Assembly: GCF_000145235.1 (NCBI RefSeq)
Contig: NC_014391.1
Location: 3,666,001 to 3,730,000, forward strand
Direction of reading: 5' to 3'
Source of the DNA: Micromonospora aurantiaca ATCC 27029
GTDB lineage: Bacteria; Actinomycetota; Actinomycetes; Mycobacteriales; Micromonosporaceae
DNA: 64,000 nt
Shown here: piece after piece, positions 39,946 through 49,300 of the stretch
Position numbering within the stretch: the stretch's first letter is position 1
Layout: the number at the start of each line of letters is the position of its first letter
Notes under the pieces: generated by a model
What the model was told of the DNA's origin: nothing
The model's database searches: none
What the model saw: only the letters and a program-made list of their open reading frames with translations
Position numbers and translations under genes: made by a program

Positions 39946-41580
39946 CTAGCCGGGGGTGCAGTCGTGGTAGAGCGTCACGTACACCGGTGACGTCGAGGTG
40001 GTCGTGTTGCCGGCGGCGTCGGCGGCGGTGACCCGGATGGGGATGCGGGCGCTGCGCTTGGGCGTGGACAGCGGGCCGAGCGTGCCGGTGAACAGCCCGC
40101 GCCCGGCGGCGGCCATCCGGATCGTGCCGGTGGCGCCGTCGACGGTGTAGACGAAGGTGACCGTGAGCGCGGCCGGGCCGCTGCGATCGTCGGTGACGGT
40201 GGCGGTGACGGTGCTGCTCTTGGCGCCGTAGGGGCAGCCCTTCGGGTCCAGCTCGCCCGGGTCGGCGCTCACGCCGTCCACGACCGGCGCTGTCACGTCC
40301 GGTGGCGGCGGGCTGGTGGTGCGCGACGCGCTGGGGGTGGGTGTGCCGGTTCGGGTCGGCGTCCCCGTCGGATCGGGGGTGGCCGACGGCGCGGGAGGTG
40401 GCGGCGCGGCGGACACGGTGGACGGGCCGGGTGTCGGTGACGGGCTGGGTGTCTCGGCGCCGGTCGGGTCCGGTACGGGTGCGCCGGTGGTGGCGGGGGC
40501 GGCGCTCGCCGGGCCGGTCGGGCCCGCGGCGGACGTGTCGTCGTGGGCGGCGTAGCTGTAGCCGGCGCCGCCGGCCAGGACGGCGGCGGCCAGGGCACCG
40601 GCGGCGAGGACGGTACGGGTGCGGCCCTTACGGAACCGTCCGCCCCGGCCGGTGGTGGTCGTGCCGAGTTCGGTGTGCGCGACGGCGGTGGCGCCCTCGG
40701 CCCGGTCCGGGAACGGCCACAGCGCGGCCAGCAGCAATGCCCGCCGAGCCAGCTCGCGCAGCCCGCGTTCCTCCCATTCCGGGCCGTAGCCGGTGCCGGC
40801 GACCCGTTCCAGCAGCTCCAGGAACGCCTCGGCGGACGGCGGGCGCTCGTCGGGGCGCTTGGCCATGCCGTGGCGCAGCAGTTCGTGCACCGGCGGGGGT
40901 GCCGCCTCGGCGGGGATCGGCGCGCTGGCGTGCTGGTCGCGCAGGGAGAGCAGGTCCGGTCCCTGGTACGGGGGGCGGCCGGTGAGGCACTCGAAGAACG
41001 TGGCGGTGGCGGCGTAGACGTCGCACGCGGGGCCGGCCGGGGCGCCGGTCCACTGCTCGGGGGCCATGTAGCGGGGCGTGCCGGACACTGTGGTGTCGGA
41101 GCCCTGGCCGATCGGCATGGCGATGCCGAAGTCGGCGAGCTTGCTCAGCCCGGCGCCGGTGACCAGCACGTTCTCCGGTTTGTAGTCGCGGTGCACGACG
41201 CCGTGGGTGTGTGCGGCGGCCAGGCCGGCGAGTGAGCCCTTGAGGACGCAGAGCGCGGCCTCGGGTGTGGTCGGGCCGTGTTCGCGCAGCATCTGGCGCA
41301 GCGAGACGCCGTCGACCAGTTCCATCACGATGGCGGCGCCGTGCGGGCTCTCCACGTACTCGTAGAGGCGGCTGACGTGCGGGTCGTCGATCTCGCCGAG
41401 GAGCCGGGCCTCGGTGCGGAACGCGGTCCGGAACGCCGAGTCCTCGCCCAGATCGCGGATCAGGTACTTGATCGCGACGGGGGTGCCGGTGGCGTCGTGG
41501 GTGGCGAGCACGACGCTGCCCGACGCGCCGGCGCCGAGCCGGCGGACCGGGGTGTATCCGGACAGTTCCCAGCCGCTCAT
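39946..41580 (-). CDS. Receptor-type Ser/Thr protein kinase with outer Ig-like domain
   Basis: This 544-residue kinase has a Gly loop GAGASGSV (16-23), Lys38 (VAIK), and HRDYKPEN (130-137, where Tyr stands for the usual Leu/Ile/Val). DFG lies at 150-152, the activation loop has Thr163, Thr164 and Thr168 (SDTTVSGTPRYMAPE), and the catalytic domain ends near 262. A membrane helix (about 323-343) is followed by a Thr/Pro/Ser-rich outer linker and a C-terminal Ig-like domain (about 430-544) with two Cys. There are no PASTA repeats. It is the first gene of a run with two membrane proteins carrying Thr arrays. ATG 41580 is preferred because kinase similarity begins at residue 6. Confidence 0.93.
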   Translation of the reverse strand: MSGWELSGYTPVRRLGAGASGSVVLATHDATGTPVAIKYLIRDLGEDSAFRTAFRTEARLLGEIDDPHVSRLYEYVESPHGAAIVMELVDGVSLRQMLREHGPTTPEAALCVLKGSLAGLAAAHTHGVVHRDYKPENVLVTGAGLSKLADFGIAMPIGQGSDTTVSGTPRYMAPEQWTGAPAGPACDVYAATATFFECLTGRPPYQGPDLLSLRDQHASAPIPAEAAPPPVHELLRHGMAKRPDERPPSAEAFLELLERVAGTGYGPEWEERGLRELARRALLLAALWPFPDRAEGATAVAHTELGTTTTGRGGRFRKGRTRTVLAAGALAAAVLAGGAGYSYAAHDDTSAAGPTGPASAAPATTGAPVPDPTGAETPSPSPTPGPSTVSAAPPPPAPSATPDPTGTPTRTGTPTPSASRTTSPPPPDVTAPVVDGVSADPGELDPKGCPYGAKSSTVTATVTDDRSGPAALTVTFVYTVDGATGTIRMAAAGRGLFTGTLGPLSTPKRSARIPIRVTAADAAGNTTTSTSPVYVTLYHDCTPG

Positions 41581-41894
41581 GCGACAGACTCCACGGCGTC
41601 CCACGGGCGGATGTCGGACGCCGCCTCGCTCGTCATTCTCACCGTGGCGCAGCCGACGGCCATCGCCGCAACGGCTGTTTCCGGACGCCGGTCGGCGCCC
41701 GGTTCCCCGCGCGGCGCCTCACCGCGCGGCAGGTGGTCGGTATCGGACACACCGTCACGATTACCAGACCCCGGCAACAGCCGTCACCTCGTCGATCATG
41801 AAGTTGACAGGGACAAAGAGGACGGATCCCGCCGTCAACTTCATGATCGACGGAGAGGGGGCACGGCGGGAGCGGGCGGGAGAGGGGGCGCGGG
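41581..41894. other. Intergenic region upstream of the kinase gene
   Basis: These 314 bases hold no gene I can support. The main content is the perfect palindrome of repeat family B at 41791-41851, which ends the minus-strand transcript entering from the PHP-like gene. About 200 bases follow that should contain the kinase promoter. A 66-codon frame here has poor third-position GC bias. Confidence 0.6.
41791..41851. repeat. Palindromic repeat family B, copy 2
   Basis: Arms GTCGATCATGAAGTTGAC (41791-41808) and its exact complement (41834-41851) flank a 25-base loop. This is the perfect form of the element at 18853, where the loop is also 25 bases. It lies just after a minus-strand gene end and probably works as a terminator. 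Confidence 0.9.
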
Positions 41895-43682
41895 TCAGAA
41901 GCGGCGGGGTGCGGGGATGCCCGCGGGTGGAGGGGTGCGGAGCAGCCAGAGGGGGTTGCTCGCGCCCACTATCTCGCCGTCGCGGTCGCGGACCTGGGTG
42001 CGGACGTACGTGCCGGCGCCGACGCGCACCGGCAGGTCGTACCAGCCCTGCCGCAACTGCCGCCACGGGACCTGCCCGACCCGGACCGCCGGTGTCGGGT
42101 CCGCGACACCGGCCCGGTCGACGTCGCCGGTGACCGTCTCCAGCGTGGCCCCGGCCGGCAGGTCGGTGGCGCGCAGCCGCACCGTGACGGTGTCCTCGGC
42201 GAGCACGGCGAGCGCGCCCATCGCGCTGCGGCCACCCAGTTCCAGGTCCAGCGCGCCCCGGTAGCCGGTCAGGTCGGCGAACCACGCCTGCCCGGCGCGC
42301 AGCGCCGCGACCAGGTCGTCCCGGCCGGTCGAGGCAGCCCACACGGAGGTGACGTTGCGGTCCCGGCCAGCCCGCCAGTCGGTGCCGTCGTGGTCGTCGG
42401 TGACCCCGACGGCGGTGAGCGGGATCGCGTTGCGGGCCGCCACGTCGTACGCCCAGAGGTGGTCCTCGACCGGCCGGCGTCCGATCTCGATCAGGTCGAC
42501 GCCGAGCGCGTCGCGGCTGACCAGCAGGCGGGCCAGTGATTCGCGGCGTTCGGTGTCCAGCGGGTGGTTCCAGCACACCACCCCGCCGTGCGCGTGCAGG
42601 AACTCCACCATCCGTTCGGTGGCGTCGACGTCGTTGTCCCGGTACGGCGGGGACGGGAAGCGCGGCAGTGTGCCGTCGCCGCCGAACCAGTTGAGGTGCC
42701 GCACCATCGACACCTCGTACGCCCGGTGGTGGGTGACGCCGGGGTACGCGCCGTCGTAGCCGCGCAGCACCTCGGCGCGCATCTCCTCGCCCGCCTGGCC
42801 GGCGCGGCGGGCGCGGTCGAAGACGAGCCGGTCCACCAGGTACGCGCCGCGCCCACCGCCGGCCGCAGTCACGCCGAGGCGCAGCCCGCGCAGCGAGTTG
42901 TCCCCGGCGACCAGGTCGGGCCAGAGCCGCCGCACGTCGGCGAGCAGATCGAACGTGTGCCGCCGCCAGGCGCCGGGCGGGGCGGGCAGCTCGACGGTGC
43001 CGTGCCGGCCGTCCACCGTGTGCCGGACCGTGTCCACGCCGCCGAGGCGGTAGCGCAGCACGAGCTGCCCGGCGGGCCGGCCGGGTCCGGCCGGGTGATG
43101 CGACAGCGCGAGCTCCACGGTGAGCGTGGCGTCCCGCCCCGCCGCTTCGGGGCGTACGTCGAGGTGCAGTGTGGTGTCGGAGATGTTGGCGGTGTGCGTC
43201 CAGTTCCACGCCTTGCCCGCGTACCAGAGGGTGCCGGAACCGGCGGCGGTGAGGCGCAGCGCGCGGCCCGGGCCGTCGGGGGCGTCCGGCGCGTCCACGA
43301 AGTCGGCGGCCGAGGCGGTCAGCCGTCCCTCGGTGGCGGGCTGCCAGGTCCAGGCGAGGCCGCCCTCACGTTCCTCCGGGCCGTCGAAGTGGACGACCCG
43401 GCGGTGGTCGTGGGCGGCCACCCGGAAGTCGTGGTCGGTCCACCACAGCACGTCGACGCCGTTGCGGCGGGCCTGGTCGAGGTGGGCAGCGTAGCTGGCC
43501 ACGCCCTCGCTGAACGAGGCGTGCAGGTGCATCGCCATGCTGACCGGCCGCCGGCCGCGCGGCGGGGGCGGCGGCCCGTCGTTCGTGGCGGCCAGCCCGA
43601 TCGGCACGCCGAGCCCGGCGACCGCCAGCCCGCCCGCGGCGACGAGCACGCTGCGCCGGTCCAGCCGCCCCCGACCCGCCAT
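41895..43682 (-). CDS. Tat-exported PHP-like (CehA/McbA type) metallohydrolase
   Basis: The 595-residue protein has an N-terminal Tat-like signal (DRRSVLVAAGGLAVAGLG, residues about 8-26). Metal-binding motifs of PHP proteins follow: MHLHASFSEG near residue 50, WWTDHDF near 80, HAHGGVVCWNHP in the second half, and VTDDHDGTDW. Between the first and second motif sets lies a beta-sandwich insertion of about 200 residues, which is why the domain looks interrupted. CehA/McbA-type enzymes hydrolyse phosphate or carbamate esters. The substrate here is unknown. Downstream lies the family B palindrome. Confidence 0.85.
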   Translation of the reverse strand: MAGRGRLDRRSVLVAAGGLAVAGLGVPIGLAATNDGPPPPPRGRRPVSMAMHLHASFSEGVASYAAHLDQARRNGVDVLWWTDHDFRVAAHDHRRVVHFDGPEEREGGLAWTWQPATEGRLTASAADFVDAPDAPDGPGRALRLTAAGSGTLWYAGKAWNWTHTANISDTTLHLDVRPEAAGRDATLTVELALSHHPAGPGRPAGQLVLRYRLGGVDTVRHTVDGRHGTVELPAPPGAWRRHTFDLLADVRRLWPDLVAGDNSLRGLRLGVTAAGGGRGAYLVDRLVFDRARRAGQAGEEMRAEVLRGYDGAYPGVTHHRAYEVSMVRHLNWFGGDGTLPRFPSPPYRDNDVDATERMVEFLHAHGGVVCWNHPLDTERRESLARLLVSRDALGVDLIEIGRRPVEDHLWAYDVAARNAIPLTAVGVTDDHDGTDWRAGRDRNVTSVWAASTGRDDLVAALRAGQAWFADLTGYRGALDLELGGRSAMGALAVLAEDTVTVRLRATDLPAGATLETVTGDVDRAGVADPTPAVRVGQVPWRQLRQGWYDLPVRVGAGTYVRTQVRDRDGEIVGASNPLWLLRTPPPAGIPAPRRF

Positions 43683-43723
43683 GCCACTCCCCCGTCCGCC
43701 CGGGCCAGCGTACGGGCGGAACC

Positions 43724-44164
43724 TCAGCGCGGGGGCACCGCCACCCGGGCGGCGAGCGGGCGTCCGGCCAGCCGCCGGATCGTCAGGTACGCCTCGCAGC
43801 CGAGGCAGAGCCCGAACGCGGCGTTGAGGAAGGCGGCGGCCAGCGCCGCGCCGGTGGCGACCAGGCCGAGCGCGGGCAGCCCGGCGAACCAGCCGGCCGC
43901 GCCGACGACGCTGAAGACCAGGCCGACGACCTGGGCGAAGCGCACCGGCGCGACCGGCTCCAGCTCCGCCGGCGGGTCCAGCCGGGGCGCCACCAGGGCG
44001 CGGAACAGCAGGCCGTACGGGCCGACGCGCGGGTTCAGGGCGGTGAGCGCGAACACGACGGCCTGGGCGAGCAGGAGCAGCCCGGAGCCGGTGACGAGGA
44101 CGATCGCGAGGACGACTGTGGTGAGGACGGCGGCGAAGCGCGGTCCCCGGGGGTCGAGCAGCAT
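43724..44164 (-). CDS. DUF4395 membrane protein
   Basis: The 146-residue protein has about four membrane helices. It carries the family landmarks LNPRVGPYG near residue 43 and the conserved C-terminal AAFGLCLGCEAYL with two Cys three residues apart. DUF4395 genes usually lie with thioredoxin or sulfurtransferase genes, which suggests a role in sulfur or thiol metabolism at the membrane. Here it follows a thioredoxin-like gene and a small leader peptide. No clear ribosome site precedes the ATG. Confidence 0.88.
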   Translation of the reverse strand: MLLDPRGPRFAAVLTTVVLAIVLVTGSGLLLLAQAVVFALTALNPRVGPYGLLFRALVAPRLDPPAELEPVAPVRFAQVVGLVFSVVGAAGWFAGLPALGLVATGAALAAAFLNAAFGLCLGCEAYLTIRRLAGRPLAARVAVPPR

Positions 44165-44196
44165 GGGGTGGGTCCGTTCGTGCGGGGGGCGGTCGG

Positions 44197-44283
44197 TCAG
44201 GCGGGACGCGCCGCCGCACAGAGGCTCGTGGCGAGCCGGCCGTGGTCCACCACCCGGCGGCGGGTCAGCCGTACGCCGGTCAT
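44197..44283 (-). CDS. Cys-containing leader peptide (28 residues)
   Basis: The short frame MTGVRLTRRRVVDHGRLATS-L-C plus seven residues fits the actinobacterial leader-peptide pattern with R-R-x-x-D-x-x-R-x-x-S-x-L-C. Such peptides usually precede sulfur-assimilation genes and are thought to sense cysteine supply by ribosome stalling. The ATG overlaps the thioredoxin stop (ATGA), and the peptide ends 32 bases before the DUF4395 start. Its location inside the operon, not at the front, is odd. Confidence 0.65.
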   Translation of the reverse strand: MTGVRLTRRRVVDHGRLATSLCAAARPA

Positions 44284-44762
44284 CGCGCCGCCCCGGCCGT
44301 GAGCGCGGCGATCAGGTCGTCGCGGTCGGGCACGCCGGCGGCCCGGCGCACCACGCGGCCTGCGGCGTCCACCACCAGCACCGTCGGGGTACGCCACACG
44401 TCCAGTTCCCGGGCCGCGTCGAGGTGTTCGTCCACGCCCACCTCCAGCACCGCGATCCCGTCGAGGCGGGCGGCGACGTCGGCGAGCACCCGGCGGGCGG
44501 CCCGGCAGGGCGCGCAGACCGGGGCGGAGAACTGCACCAGCGTGACCTCGCCGGGGCGTACCCCGAGGGCGGTGAGGGTGGCCCGGTGCGGCGCGTCGGC
44601 GCCCGGTGGGCGCTTCCGGACGGCGCGCAGCCGCCCGTCGTGGCGGCGGCGCCACCAGCCGAACGCGGTGGCGGCCGCGAGCACCGCGACGAGCACGACG
44701 ATCCCGGTCGGGCTGGGCGACTGCACGGGCCCAGGCTGCCACGGCGGGTCGCGGAAGGCCAT
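44280..44762 (-). CDS. Membrane-anchored thioredoxin-like protein
   Basis: The 160-residue protein has one N-terminal helix (about 18-37, TGIVVLVAVLAAATAFGWW) followed by an RRRH stop-transfer. The thioredoxin domain has the redox pair CAPC (FSAPVCAPCRAARR) and the cis-Pro in WRTPTVLVVD. Basic residues after the helix place the redox domain inside the cell. It is the first gene of a unit with a leader peptide and DUF4395, and probably serves thiol or sulfur transfer chemistry. Confidence 0.88.
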   Translation of the reverse strand: MAFRDPPWQPGPVQSPSPTGIVVLVAVLAAATAFGWWRRRHDGRLRAVRKRPPGADAPHRATLTALGVRPGEVTLVQFSAPVCAPCRAARRVLADVAARLDGIAVLEVGVDEHLDAARELDVWRTPTVLVVDAAGRVVRRAAGVPDRDDLIAALTAGAAR

Positions 44763-44949
44763 GGTCCGTCCCGGTCAGCGGACGTGAGATCGCCTACTCC
44801 GGTGGTAGGAGCAACCGGCTCACCGGCCGGTGAACGTCGCTTTTGTCCTCTGGCGCACCGCGCGAGCTTGGCAATATTCTCCACCACGCGCGCAGTCGTT
44901 GCAGTTCCTTTACATCGCCCGGCGCCGGCCGGGCCATCGAGGAGGCGAG

Positions 44950-46083
44950 ATGCACTTCGACCACCCCGAGCTGGACCGCCGTACGCTGCTGCGGGCCGGT
45001 CTCGGCGCCGCCGCGGTCGCGGTCGTCGGCAGTGAGCTCGCCCTGCCGGGCACCGCGCAGGCCGCGCCGGGCGCGGACCTCGACTGGATCATCAGCTGCG
45101 ACGAGTGGGCCGCCCGTCCGCCGGCCGACCCGCTGTCGGTGAGCGCGATCCCGACCAACAAGATCATCGTGCACCACATGGCGTTCCCGAACGTCACGGA
45201 CTACTCCGAGGAGCACGCCAAGCAGCTCGCCCGTGACTGCCAGGACCTGCACATGGACGGCAACGGCTGGTCCGACACCGGGCAGCACTTCACTGTGAGC
45301 CGCGGCGGTCACGTCCTGGAGGGACGCCACGGCAGCCTGGACCGGCTGCGCGCCGGCGACCGGCAGATGATCGCCGCGCACTGCCCGGGCGAGAACGGGC
45401 GGGCCATCGGCATCGAGAACGAGGGCACCTACGTCACCGAGACGCCGCCGGAGGAGCTGCTCGACTCCCTCGCCCGGCTGTGCACAGCGATCTGCCGGCA
45501 GTACGGGCTGCACGCCCACGACATCTTCGGTCACTGGGACTTCCGCGCCACGCTCTGCCCGGGCGCGATGTTCTACCGGGAGTTCCCGACGCTGCGCCGC
45601 GCGGTGTTCAAGAAGCTCGGCACGAAGCTGGGCGACGTGCCGGCCCGCCGCTGGCCTGACATCTGGCGCTTCGTCGGCGGCCCGGTGGTCCGGGTCGCGC
45701 AGTACCTGCTCACGTTCCGCGGCTACACCGTGCCGGTGACGGGCGTGTTCGACGCGGCCACGGTCGCGGCCGTGCAGGACTGGCAGGCGCGCAACGGCAT
45801 CCCGGTCGACGTCGACGCCACGCTCACGGCGCCGACGTGGGAGACCCTGGCCCCGGAGCTGGACCAGAAGTCGTCGGGCGTCCCGGTGGTGGCCGCGCAG
45901 TTCATGCTCGCCTCCAAGGGCTACGCCGAGGTCACCCCGACCGGCGAGTACGACCACGCCACCCGCACTGCGGTGAAGGACCTCCAGCGCCTGCACGGAC
46001 TACCGCCCAACGGCAAGATCAGCACCACTACCTGGTGCGCGCTCGTGGGGGGTGTGGTGCGCCAGTCGTTCCGCAAGCACTGA
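44950..46083 (+). CDS. Secreted N-acetylmuramoyl-L-alanine amidase with two PG-binding domains
   Basis: The 377-residue protein has a Tat-type signal (DRRTLLRAGLGAAAVAVVGS, residues about 9-30). An Amidase_2/PGRP domain follows (about 45-215) with zinc ligand candidates in IIVHHMAFP, the DCQDLHMDGNGWSDTGQHF block and GHWDFRATLCPG. Two PG_binding_1 modules lie at about 235-290 and 303-365. It should cut the amide between muramic acid and the stem peptide in the wall. ATG 44950 follows GAGGAGGCGAG. A hairpin follows the stop. Confidence 0.92.
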   Translation: MHFDHPELDRRTLLRAGLGAAAVAVVGSELALPGTAQAAPGADLDWIISCDEWAARPPADPLSVSAIPTNKIIVHHMAFPNVTDYSEEHAKQLARDCQDLHMDGNGWSDTGQHFTVSRGGHVLEGRHGSLDRLRAGDRQMIAAHCPGENGRAIGIENEGTYVTETPPEELLDSLARLCTAICRQYGLHAHDIFGHWDFRATLCPGAMFYREFPTLRRAVFKKLGTKLGDVPARRWPDIWRFVGGPVVRVAQYLLTFRGYTVPVTGVFDAATVAAVQDWQARNGIPVDVDATLTAPTWETLAPELDQKSSGVPVVAAQFMLASKGYAEVTPTGEYDHATRTAVKDLQRLHGLPPNGKISTTTWCALVGGVVRQSFRKH

Positions 46084-46103
46084 CGGCGCACCGGCGGGGA
46101 GAG

Positions 46104-46135
46104 CGGTGGGGGTGGCAACGGCGCCACCCCCACCG
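46104..46135 (+). terminator. Hairpin after the amidase gene
   Basis: CGGTGGGGGTGGC (46104-46116) pairs with GCCACCCCCACCG (46123-46135) over a six-base loop, 20 bases past the stop codon. Confidence 0.75.
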
Positions 46136-46342
46136 CGTCGTTGCGGGATGGAACGCGACGAAACGTCGGCATTGACGACTGGTGAACGACGGCTATCCCG
46201 GACGGCGGTGGTACGCCGATCATTGCCCGCAGATAGATATGAGTCATTCTCACCTCCGGGCAGAACGCCCGGGCGCGGAGGCCGAGACGCCGTCAGCCGG
46301 GCGTACCGAACGGCCCTACTCCGCGTCCCCCGGAGGATCGCC

Positions 46343-49300
46343 ATGCCATTACCCGCCATCCGTGCCCGCCTCGCGGCGCTCACCGCCGCCGCCCTCACCG
46401 CGAGCGTCCTGACGGTCATCGCGCCGGCACCGGCGCTCGCCGCCACCACGTTCACCCCCGACGACTACTGCCTCGGCCAGTGCGCCGACATCCTGCCCCC
46501 CGGGCAGAACGGCAACGCCACACTCGCCGGCATCCTGGCTCACCAGGCGCTCGGCACCCGTCCCGCGCACTCCAGCGACCAGCTCGACGAGTACGCCAAC
46601 CTGGTCTACAACTACGCCGGGCTGACCGACGAGCAGATCGCCCACTTCTACAACGACGCTTCCTTCGGCGTCCCCGACGCCCAGGTCGAGAGCAGGATCT
46701 CGCCACGCTCGGACGTCACCATCGTGCGGGACAAGGCCACCGGCGTCCCGCACGTCACCGGCACCACCCGCGCCGGCACCATGTTCGGCGCCGGGTACGC
46801 CGGCGCCCAGGACCGGCTCTGGGTGATGGACCTGCTGCGGCACGTCGGCCGCGGCAACGTCAGCTCGTTCGCCGGCGGCGCCCCCGGCAACCGGGAGCTG
46901 GAGCAGAGCGTCTGGGCCAACTCGCCCTACACCGAGGCGGACCTCCAGGCCCAGGTCGACGCGCTGCGCCTCAAGGGCACCCGGGGCCAGCAGCTCTACA
47001 CCGACGTCGTCGACTACATCGCCGGCATCAACGCCTACATCGACAAGTCGATCGCCGACGACAACTACCCCGGCGAGTACGTGCTCACCGGCGCCGGGAA
47101 GCCGAAGCACTTCACCATGACCGACCTGATCGCCACCGCCGGTGTCATCGGCGGGCTGTTCGGCGGGGGCGGCGGCAGCGAGATGCAGTCCGCGCTGGTC
47201 CGGGTGGCCGCCCGGGCCAAGTACGGCCCGACCGAGGGCGACCGGGTCTGGACGGCGTTCCGCTCGCAGAACGACCCGGAGACCGTGCTGACGCTGCACG
47301 ACGGGCAGAGCTTCCCGTACGGCGCGACGCCGCCCGGCGCCACCAGCGCGGTGCTGCCGGACGCCGGGACGGTGGTCGCCGAGCCGCTCGCGTACGACGC
47401 CACCGGCGGAGCCGCCGCCCGCACCGGCAGCAGCGCCGCCACCAAGGACCTGGTCGGTGGCCTGTCCAACCTGCGGGCGCACGGCATGTCCAACGCGGTA
47501 GTGGTCTCCGGCCGGCACACCACCACCGGCAACCCGGTGGCCGTGTTCGGCCCGCAGACCGGCTACTTCGCGCCGCAACTGCTCATGCTCCAGGAACTCC
47601 AGGGGCCGGGCATCAGCGCACGCGGCGCGGCGTTCGCCGGGCTGAACCTCTACGTGCTGCTCGGCCGCGGCCAGGACTACGCGTGGAGCGCCACCTCCGC
47701 CTCCCAGGACCTGACCGACACGTACGCCGTGCCGCTGTGCACCACCGACGGCAGCGCGCCGACACTGCGCTCCAACCGCTACCTCTACCGCGGCCAGTGC
47801 CTCGCCATGGAGGTGCTGGAGAAGCGCAACTCCTGGTCGCCGACGCTCGCCGACTCCACCCCGGCCGGCGCGTACACGCTGCGCTCGCTGCGCACCAAGT
47901 ACGGGCTGGTGGCCTACCGGGGGCTGGTGAACGGGCAGCCCACCGCGTTCACCAAGCTGCGCTCCACCTACCGGCACGAGGCCGACTCGGCGATCGGCTT
48001 CCAGGCGTACAACGACCCGGCGGCGATGGGCAGCGCGGCGGCGTTCCAGGCGTCCGCGGCCAGCGTCGGGTACGCGTTCAACTGGTTCTACGTCAACTCG
48101 ACCGAGGCGGCGTACTACAACTCCGGCTCCAACCCGGTCCGCCCGTCCGGGCTCGACCCGAACCTGCCCGCGAAGGCGGAGCCGGCGTACGAGTGGGCCG
48201 GCTGGAACCCGGACACCAACGACGCCACGTACGCCCCGGCGTCGGCCCACCCGCAGTCGGTCAACCAGGACTACTACGTCAGCTGGAACAACAAGCAGGC
48301 GCGTGACTTCGGCGCGGCCGACGGCAACTTCAGCTACGGCGCGGTGCACCGGGGTCAGCTGCTCGACGGTCCGGTGAAGGCGGCCATCGCCCAGCGCAAG
48401 GTCGGCCGCGCCGACATCGTGCGGATCACCGCCGAGGCGGCGGTGACCGACCTGCGCGGTCAGCAGGTCCTCGGCGAACTGCTGCGGGTGCTCGACAGCA
48501 CGCCGGTCGCCGACCCGGCGCTGGCCGCCGCGGTGACCAAGCTGCGGGCCTGGCAGCAGGCCGGGTCGCGGCGGGTGGAGACGTCACCCGGCTCGAAGGT
48601 CTACCAGCACGCCGAGGCCATCCGGATCTTCGACGCCTGGTGGCCGCTGCTCGCCTCGGCGCAGTTCCGTCCCGGGCTCGGCGCCGACCTGTACGGCGCG
48701 CTCGTCGGTGCCCTCCAGGTCAACGAGGCGCCCTCGGGCGGCCAGAACGGTGCCCGCGACGGCACCGTGAACTGGGCGGCGCAGGGCCAGGCCCACAAGG
48801 GCTCGGCGTTCCAGTACGGCTGGTGGGGCTACGTCGACAAGGACCTGCGGGCCGTGCTCGGCGACCCGGTGGCCGGCGGCCTCGGGCGCACGTACTGCGG
48901 CAACGGCAACCTGGGCGCGTGCCGGCAGTCGCTGCTGGACACGCTCGGTCAGGCCGCGGCGGCGCCGGCGACCACCGTCTACCCGGGCGACTCGTCCTGC
49001 GGGGCGGGCGACCAGTGGTGCGCGGACTCGATCGCCCAGTCCGGGCTCGGCGGCATCACCCACCCGCTGATCGCCTGGCAGAACCGGCCCACGTACCAGC
49101 AGGTCGTCTCGTTCCCGGCGCGCCGGGGCGACGCGGTGACCAACCTGGCGCAGGGCCGTAGCGCCACCGCGTCCAGCACGCAGTTCCTGACCAGCAACAC
49201 CCCGGCGAAGGCGGTGGACGGCAGTCTCGGCACCCGGTGGGCCAGCAGCTACAACGACAACCAGTGGCTGCGGGTGGATCTCGGATCGGCCCGGACGATC

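Noticed and set aside
41577..41777. A 66-codon minus-strand frame whose TGA overlaps the kinase ATG
   Set aside because: The ATGA overlap looks like coupling, but the start would be TTG, third-position GC is clearly lower than in neighbours and no protein family is visible. It is more likely the kinase leader.
46236..46254. AT-rich TGAG-N5-CTCA palindrome upstream of the acylase, resembling a Zur/Fur-type box
   Set aside because: It matches the known zinc or iron box consensus only loosely and the arm length is too short to support a call. It may just be part of the promoter.
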